NCBI GenBank assembly: GCA_964370755.1
Contig: CAYJKL010000013.1
Coordinates: 1 to 35,077, forward strand
Direction of reading: 5' to 3'
Source of the DNA: CAKOSP01 sp964370755
GTDB lineage: Bacteria > Bacillota_I > Bacilli_A > RF39 > UBA660
DNA length: 35,077 nt
This document shows, in pieces, positions 30,529 to 35,077 of the stretch. The notes below the pieces were generated by a model. The model did not search any database and was not told the DNA's origin. It saw nothing but the letters and a program-made list of their open reading frames with translations. The translations under genes were made by a program, and so were the position numbers. Position 1 is the stretch's first letter. Every line of letters begins with the position of its first letter.

Positions 30529-31713
30529 TTATTTTCTTTTTAATATTACTAAACATTCTAAATGCGAACTATGACTAAACATATCAAATGCTGCTACATA
30601 GTCAAAATCATAAGCTTCACTTAGTAGTTTTAAATCTCTTATAAGTGTATTTGGGTTACATGACATATATATTAGTTTATTTGGTTTATGTTCTAAAATT
30701 TTATCAAGAACTACTTTATCTAAACCTGATCTTGGTGGATCTACCAAGAATGTATTAATATCAGATTTAAGTTTAATATTTTTTGCTAAGTCTCCTACTG
30801 TAAATTCTGCGTTTTCTATATTGTTTATAATTGCATTATTTTTAGCATTAATAACTGCATTTTTATGTTTTTCAATTCCATATACTTTAGATACTTTACT
30901 TGCTACTCCAAGCCCAAGTGTTCCAACTCCACAGTATAAATCTAAAACTATATCTTCTTTGGTTAAATTTTTCTTAATTAAAGAAATTATTTCAGATGTT
31001 ACATAAGGATTAACTTGAAAAAATGAATTATATGTTATTTCATATTTAATATCATTTATTTCATCATTTAAGTACATACTCCCGTATATTATATTATCGT
31101 TTTGAATAATACCGATAACGTCTTCTAAATTTATTAAGTTTATATCAATTTTATTTTTAGAATTAATTACAATCATTACTTCATTTTTATAATTACTTCT
31201 TATTGTAATACTTCCATTTTTTATATTAAATTTTGTTACTTCTTTAATATATTTATTTATTATATTACTTGCTAAATGACAATAATCTATTTCAATTAAA
31301 TCATTTGTTAAGTTTTCGTAAAAACCTATTTTACCATCTACTATTTTAAGCGTTACTTTATTTCTGTAATTATAAATTTCACTACTTTCAGTATAAACAA
31401 CATTTTGATTAAAACCAGCTCTTGATAAATTATTTTTAAAAATATCTAATTTTAGTTTCACACTGTTTTCATAACTTGTGTTTAAATACTGACAACCACC
31501 ACACTTATTAAAGTATGGACATACTGAATCTATTTTATCGCTACTATTTTTTATATACTTAGTTACTACTCCTTCACTATATTTTTTCTTATCTAGCGTT
31601 TTCTCTACGTTTACTATATCTCCTGGAAGTGTTTTAGGAATAAATACTATCTTACCGTCTATATAACCTATTCCTCTACCATTATCATCTAATCTTACTA
31701 TTTCAACATTCAT
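30529..31713 (-). CDS. rlmCD: 23S rRNA (uracil-C5)-methyltransferase, RlmD/RlmCD type
   Basis: A 394-residue enzyme that uses SAM to make 5-methyluridine in 23S rRNA. An N-terminal TRAM domain (about 1-55) is followed by the iron-sulphur cysteines C65, C71, C74 and C145, the SAM loop LDLYCGVGTLGL (258-269), DPPRSGLD (325-332) and the catalytic SCNPNT loop with C352. In Bacilli one such enzyme modifies both U747 and U1939 (RlmCD); whether this one is bifunctional cannot be read. AAGGAGAAG precedes the ATG. The gene follows the kinase-like gene, whose terminator lies just upstream. Confidence 0.93.
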   Translation of the reverse strand: MNVEIVRLDDNGRGIGYIDGKIVFIPKTLPGDIVNVEKTLDKKKYSEGVVTKYIKNSSDKIDSVCPYFNKCGGCQYLNTSYENSVKLKLDIFKNNLSRAGFNQNVVYTESSEIYNYRNKVTLKIVDGKIGFYENLTNDLIEIDYCHLASNIINKYIKEVTKFNIKNGSITIRSNYKNEVMIVINSKNKIDINLINLEDVIGIIQNDNIIYGSMYLNDEINDIKYEITYNSFFQVNPYVTSEIISLIKKNLTKEDIVLDLYCGVGTLGLGVASKVSKVYGIEKHKNAVINAKNNAIINNIENAEFTVGDLAKNIKLKSDINTFLVDPPRSGLDKVVLDKILEHKPNKLIYMSCNPNTLIRDLKLLSEAYDFDYVAAFDMFSHSSHLECLVILKRK

Positions 31714-31746
31714 TTTTTTACTTCTCCTTTTTCTTTATTTTACCAC

Positions 31747-31778
31747 AAAAAAAGTTATAGATAAACTAAACTTTTTTT
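31747..31778 (-). terminator. Terminator of the kinase-like gene
   Basis: AAAAAAAGTT (31769-31778) pairs perfectly with AACTTTTTTT (31747-31756) around a 12-nt loop on the minus strand; the stop codon TAG at 31766-31768 lies in the loop. Confidence 0.82.
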
Positions 31779-32473
31779 GAAACTTTTACATAATCTTCTA
31801 AAGTTGTTATTTTCTCGCTTGATAAGTATTCATAATAGTCTTTTATGTGAAGTAATACTATACTTGTAGGAATATTATTTTCACAAATAGTTCTAACAAA
31901 TCCATTTATAAGCATACCTTCTACTACGTAGTTTTCATTTAAATAAAATGGAAAGTCCCTTATGAATAGCGAGCGATAAAAACCTCTTGTTAGTTCTTGA
32001 TACTGCCTAATTAGAGTTACATCATCACTTATAAAATATTCATCTGTATCTACCGCTACTATTTCTTTAGAGGTAGTGTACATGATATTACCACTGTTAA
32101 TATCAAATATTTGGATTTTGTCTTTTACTAAAAATTTTAAATTTTCTTCAAAATTTTGTAATGCTTCTACAAAGTCTATAAATGAATAATCAAGATTATT
32201 ATTTTTATTCATATCATATAAACTTATTCCATCTGCATAATCACAAAAGTGTCCATATACCTTATTATCTACGTAATAAAAATCTTTTGGAAAATAAAAA
32301 CCTTCATATTTTTTGCCTAACAAACGATCTATTTTACTTACATAATTTTTATCACATTTAACATGATACTCTTTTAAAACATATTTTTTATCATGTAAAT
32401 AACAAGTACCTTTAATACCTGTACCTAACTTATGTAGTCTTAATTTTTCGTAATCTTCTTTAGTAAATGTCAT
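31766..32473 (-). CDS. Small protein kinase-like protein
   Basis: A 235-residue protein with the layout of a minimal kinase or phosphotransferase fold. A glycine-rich loop LGTGIKGTCYL (residues 16-26), the lysine K34 in YVLKEY, a catalytic-loop motif DINSGNIMY with D124 and N129 (D-x4-N) and the metal-binding D142 in AVDTDEYF (DFG equivalent) are all visible. The order and spacing fit an active kinase-like enzyme rather than a pseudokinase, although the HRD histidine is missing. No membrane segment. Protein or small-molecule substrates cannot be told apart. AGGAG precedes the ATG, and the gene has its own promoter and terminator. Confidence 0.65.
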   Translation of the reverse strand: MTFTKEDYEKLRLHKLGTGIKGTCYLHDKKYVLKEYHVKCDKNYVSKIDRLLGKKYEGFYFPKDFYYVDNKVYGHFCDYADGISLYDMNKNNNLDYSFIDFVEALQNFEENLKFLVKDKIQIFDINSGNIMYTTSKEIVAVDTDEYFISDDVTLIRQYQELTRGFYRSLFIRDFPFYLNENYVVEGMLINGFVRTICENNIPTSIVLLHIKDYYEYLSSEKITTLEDYVKVSKKV

Positions 32474-32521
32474 AAATCTCCTAGGTGAGATTTATTATAC
32501 TAAAAAAATAGTTTTTTTCAA
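32474..32521 (-). promoter_or_regulatory. Promoter and inverted repeat before the kinase-like gene
   Basis: TTGAAA (32516-32521) and TATAAT (32494-32499) on the minus strand, 16-bp spacer. A 7-bp perfect inverted repeat AAATCTC/GAGATTT (32474-32480 and 32487-32493) lies between the -10 and the start codon and includes the ribosome binding site; it may be an operator or a translation-blocking hairpin. Confidence 0.6.
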
Positions 32522-32548
32522 AGAAAAAAGCACTTTTTTAAAGTACTT
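32522..32548 (-). terminator. Terminator of the tex-lipoprotein transcript
   Basis: AAGTACTT (32541-32548) pairs with AAGTGCTT (32528-32535) with one G-U around a 5-nt loop, followed by six T on the minus strand. It overlaps the stop codon of the lipoprotein gene. Confidence 0.75.
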
Positions 32549-32990
32549 ATTTACAAGTATAACTTGCGTCTTCTAAACCTTTTTTATAATCACTATAGTT
32601 TTCTTTAGTAAAACCATCTTCATCTAAAAATTCATCAGTTGTTTTAGTTAAGTCATAATCTAGACTTAGTGTGTATATAGTTCCGCTTATACTAACGTCA
32701 CATGTTACACCTTCAATTCCAGCATACTCTGCGCAGTCTTCACTTAACTCTTCATCCGTTACTTCTACTTCTACTCCAAGGTCTACGTTTGTTGTAATAA
32801 TATGGTTAACCATTTCATCACCTTCGTATTTAGCTTCGATTATAGATTCTACACCTTCCATACCATCTGGATTTACTGCTGAACATGATAATGTTTTTTC
32901 TTCTACTTCTTTTTCTTTTGTTTCTTCGCTTTCGCACCCAGTTACAAGTAGTGCACTTGCTCCTAGTAATATAAATAATTTTGTTTTCAT
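32547..32990 (-). CDS. Lipoprotein, possibly DUF1307-like (paralogue 1)
   Basis: A 147-residue lipoprotein: signal MKTKLFILLGASALLVTGC with lipobox LVTGC (Cys19), an acidic linker, and a globular part with cysteines in LSCSA, DCAEYAGIEGVTC and a terminal YTC motif. It is related to the next gene upstream by pattern: Y-x-G-[IQ]-x-x-[IV]-x-C, a strand-turn-strand segment and the ending [DN]-A-[SG]-YTCK. The plan resembles DUF1307 (YehR) lipoproteins, but this is loose. It ends the tex-lipoprotein transcript. Function unknown. Confidence 0.75.
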   Translation of the reverse strand: MKTKLFILLGASALLVTGCESEETKEKEVEEKTLSCSAVNPDGMEGVESIIEAKYEGDEMVNHIITTNVDLGVEVEVTDEELSEDCAEYAGIEGVTCDVSISGTIYTLSLDYDLTKTTDEFLDEDGFTKENYSDYKKGLEDASYTCK

Positions 32991-33007
32991 AATTTTTTTC
33001 CTCTTTC

Positions 33008-33430
33008 CTACTTACAGGTATATCCTGCATCATTTAAATTTTCTTTTGTTTCGTCATACGTAATATCTTCAAGATTCATTGTTCTTAGTGTATCAAGCTG
33101 AACTTTATTAATGTCTACAGTAATAAGTGCTTGGTACTCTCCTGGGTTAATATTCATTGTACACTCTATTCCTTGTGTACCAATATATACATCACATACT
33201 TTTTCAAGTTCTGTTAAAACTTCTTCATCAGTTTCTCCAGGAAGCGATGTTTTAATTGAAGATCCTACTAAAGTTTTTCCATCATCAGTAAACTCATAAC
33301 TGTAATCAACATTAAATTCATATTTATCTATTACCTCAGTTGTAGAACATACTAGACTTTCTTTACTATTAAAGCATCCAGTTGCGCATAATAGTAAACC
33401 ACATATAAGAACTAAACTTTTTATTTTCAT
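33008..33430 (-). CDS. Lipoprotein, possibly DUF1307-like (paralogue 2)
   Basis: A 140-residue lipoprotein with lipobox ATGC (Cys19 in MKIKSLVLICGLLLCATGC), the segment YIGTQGIECTMNINPGEYQ and the same YTCK end as its neighbour. It starts 3 bp after the tex stop with AGGAGAATAG overlapping the tex end, so translation follows tex closely. Paralogous to 32547-32990 (17 bp gap). No enzyme motif is visible; extracytoplasmic ligand binding is an inference. Confidence 0.75.
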   Translation of the reverse strand: MKIKSLVLICGLLLCATGCFNSKESLVCSTTEVIDKYEFNVDYSYEFTDDGKTLVGSSIKTSLPGETDEEVLTELEKVCDVYIGTQGIECTMNINPGEYQALITVDINKVQLDTLRTMNLEDITYDETKENLNDAGYTCK

Positions 33431-33433
33431 AAA

Positions 33434-35077
33434 CTATTCTCCTAACATTGTAAGTGAAACTTTTTTCTTTTCTAAATCAATTTTTTCAACGTAACACGTA
33501 ATAATTTGCCCTATCGCTAAAACTTCTGATGGATGCTTTATAAACTCTTTAGTAATTTTAGAAATATGAACAAGTCCATCATTTTTAAGACCAATATCTA
33601 CAAAAGCACCAAAGTCAATAACATTTCTAACTGTACCTTGCAGCTCGTCTCCTACTTTTAAATCTTCAAGTTTTAAAATTGAAGATTTAAGTATTGGTTT
33701 ATCAAACTCATCTCTTGGGTCTCTTTTAGGTTTTTTAAATGAATCAACTATATCTTCAAATGTATAATTATCAATATCATATTTATTTACAAAATTTATT
33801 TTAGTTATTTTCTCAGTACCTAAATCAACAATTTCTAAATTATTATCTTCAAGTATTTTAAGTGCAATATCATAACTTTCTGGATGTATTGCAGTTGCAT
33901 CAAGTGCATTTTTTCCATCATTTATTCTCATGAAACCTATTGCTTGCTCATAAACTTTTTCACTTAATATTTTCTTAAGTTCTTCTCTTGATAAAATCTT
34001 TTTACTTTTTTCTCTATAAGTAATTAACTTTTCAGCCATTTTACTTGTTACACCTGATACATATTTAAAAAGGGCAACACTTGCTGTATTTACATCTACG
34101 CCAACACTATTAACTGATGATAGTACTACAAAGTCAAGTGACTCTTTTAATAGCTTATTTGCAACATCATGCTGATATAACCCTACACCTATTGATTCAG
34201 GATCTATTTTAACAAGCTCTGATAATGGATCTTGAAGTCTTCTACCAATTGAAACTGCACTTCTTTGCTCAACTGAGTAATCTGGAAACTCACTTATAGC
34301 AAGTTTACTTGCTGAGTATACTGATGCTCCTGCTTCATTTACTATTATGTACTGTGATTTAGAGTTTGATGAATCAATTAATCCTGCTATAAACTCTTCT
34401 GACTCACGTGATGCTGTTCCATTACCAATTGCTACTATATCTACATTATATTTATCAAGAAGTTCTAAAACTTTTTTAGCACTACCTACTTTGTCATTTT
34501 TAGGTTCATGGGGATATATTACAGATATATCTAAAACCTTCCCATTTCTATCTAAAACAGCAAGTTTACAACCTGTTCTGTATGCTGGATCAAGCGCTAA
34601 AATAATTTTTTCTCTCATTGGTGGCTGCATAAGTAAATTTTTTAAATTTTCACTAAAGTTTTCAATAGCTTTAACATCTGCATTTTCTTTAAGTTCACTT
34701 CTTATTTCTCTTTCAACTGATGGATATATTAATCTTTTAAAAGAATCTGCTATAGCATCTTTAACTTCATTAGCTACAAAACTATCATTATTTTTAATTA
34801 TTTTTTTCTCTAAAAAGTCTAATATCCTAGTTTTGTCATAATCAAGTGATACACTTATAATCTTTTCATTTTCTGCTCTATTTAGTGCTAAAATTCTATG
34901 TGCTTTAGCATAACTAATTTTCTCACTAAATTCGTAATACATTTCATATGTTTTATTTTCATCTACTGCATCTTTTTTCTTTTTAGTTACAACAGACCCA
35001 AACTTAAATATATTATCTCTTATATACTTTCTATAAAAAGCATTATCGCTTATCCACTCAGCAATTATATATTTAGC
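33434..35077 (-). CDS. tex: Transcription accessory protein Tex (partial, N-terminus beyond window)
   Basis: Tex is a nucleic-acid-binding protein that acts with the transcription machinery. The frame is open from the right edge (547 residues) to a TAG at 33434; the family is about 720 residues, so roughly 170-180 N-terminal residues are outside. The visible part contains the end of the helical N-terminal domain (ISDNAFYRKYIRDNIF), YEMYYEFSE, the YqgF-like domain (ILALDPAYRTGCKLAVLD), the helix-hairpin-helix region (VGVDVNTASVALFKYVSGV) and a C-terminal S1 domain (GTVRNVIDFGAFVDIGLKND). A shorter start at 34942 is only an internal Met. Two lipoproteins are co-transcribed behind it. Confidence 0.95.
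   Translation of the reverse strand, partial: AKYIIAEWISDNAFYRKYIRDNIFKFGSVVTKKKKDAVDENKTYEMYYEFSEKISYAKAHRILALNRAENEKIISVSLDYDKTRILDFLEKKIIKNNDSFVANEVKDAIADSFKRLIYPSVEREIRSELKENADVKAIENFSENLKNLLMQPPMREKIILALDPAYRTGCKLAVLDRNGKVLDISVIYPHEPKNDKVGSAKKVLELLDKYNVDIVAIGNGTASRESEEFIAGLIDSSNSKSQYIIVNEAGASVYSASKLAISEFPDYSVEQRSAVSIGRRLQDPLSELVKIDPESIGVGLYQHDVANKLLKESLDFVVLSSVNSVGVDVNTASVALFKYVSGVTSKMAEKLITYREKSKKILSREELKKILSEKVYEQAIGFMRINDGKNALDATAIHPESYDIALKILEDNNLEIVDLGTEKITKINFVNKYDIDNYTFEDIVDSFKKPKRDPRDEFDKPILKSSILKLEDLKVGDELQGTVRNVIDFGAFVDIGLKNDGLVHISKITKEFIKHPSEVLAIGQIITCYVEKIDLEKKKVSLTMLGE

Noticed and set aside
1..35077. CRISPR arrays, tRNA or rRNA genes, complete insertion sequences
   Set aside because: No regularly spaced repeat array, no tRNA T-arm or rRNA sequence, and no transposase were seen on reading both strands; a covariance-model scan was not possible.
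1..35077. Mycoplasma genetic code (TGA as Trp)
   Set aside because: mutL ends with TGA at the expected place and tryptophans are TGG, so the standard bacterial code is used.

Overview
The window is about 35 kb of very AT-rich chromosome from a low-GC Firmicute, most likely a gut-type member of the Bacilli or of an RF39-like lineage. The code is standard: TGA ends mutL and tryptophan is TGG, so this is not a code-4 mycoplasma. Nearly every gene lies on the minus strand; the exception is a hexose-phosphate mutase (19841-21196). The yqfC/yqfD pair at the head of the era cluster is typical of endospore formers or their descendants. Lineage is inferred from gene content and base composition, not from a marker-gene comparison.

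Layout, from high to low coordinates (the direction of minus-strand transcription): tex (partial) with two related lipoproteins; a kinase-like gene; an RlmCD-type rRNA methyltransferase; two tandem RhuM genes flanked by inverted repeats; a GNAT / membrane protein / nucleosidase operon; SanA-like DUF218 protein, a heterodimeric ABC exporter, deoD and a small membrane protein. Then the plus-strand mutase, and a divergent YjdF-like gene. Next yqeG-mutL with three small membrane or zinc-ribbon genes; an HD-domain protein; glmS behind a glmS ribozyme; two WG-repeat-like membrane proteins; valS behind a T-box riboswitch plus a gene of unknown function; a large exported surface protein; and the cluster yqfC-yqfD-vanZ-ybeY-dgkA-era-yqzL-recO (recO partial at the left edge).

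Two RNA switches are clear: a glmS ribozyme with a strong promoter, and a T-box with a GUU (Val) specifier, the T-box motif and a terminator. Many promoters and terminators can be read because intergenic gaps are short.

The most unusual stretch is 12399-12945, between glmS and the WG-repeat gene. It holds a second copy of the last codons of glmS followed by its own terminator, a 49-codon DUF3800-like amino-terminal fragment, and, antisense to that fragment, a candidate small RNA of about 70 nt. The RNA has a consensus promoter (TTGACA, 17-bp spacer), a long two-part stem containing G-U pairs that exist only on the plus strand, and a terminal T-run. This looks like the eroded remains of an element inserted at the 3' end of glmS. 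The tandem RhuM block and a surface-protein gene bracketed by two identical 30-nt terminators are the other accessory-looking parts.
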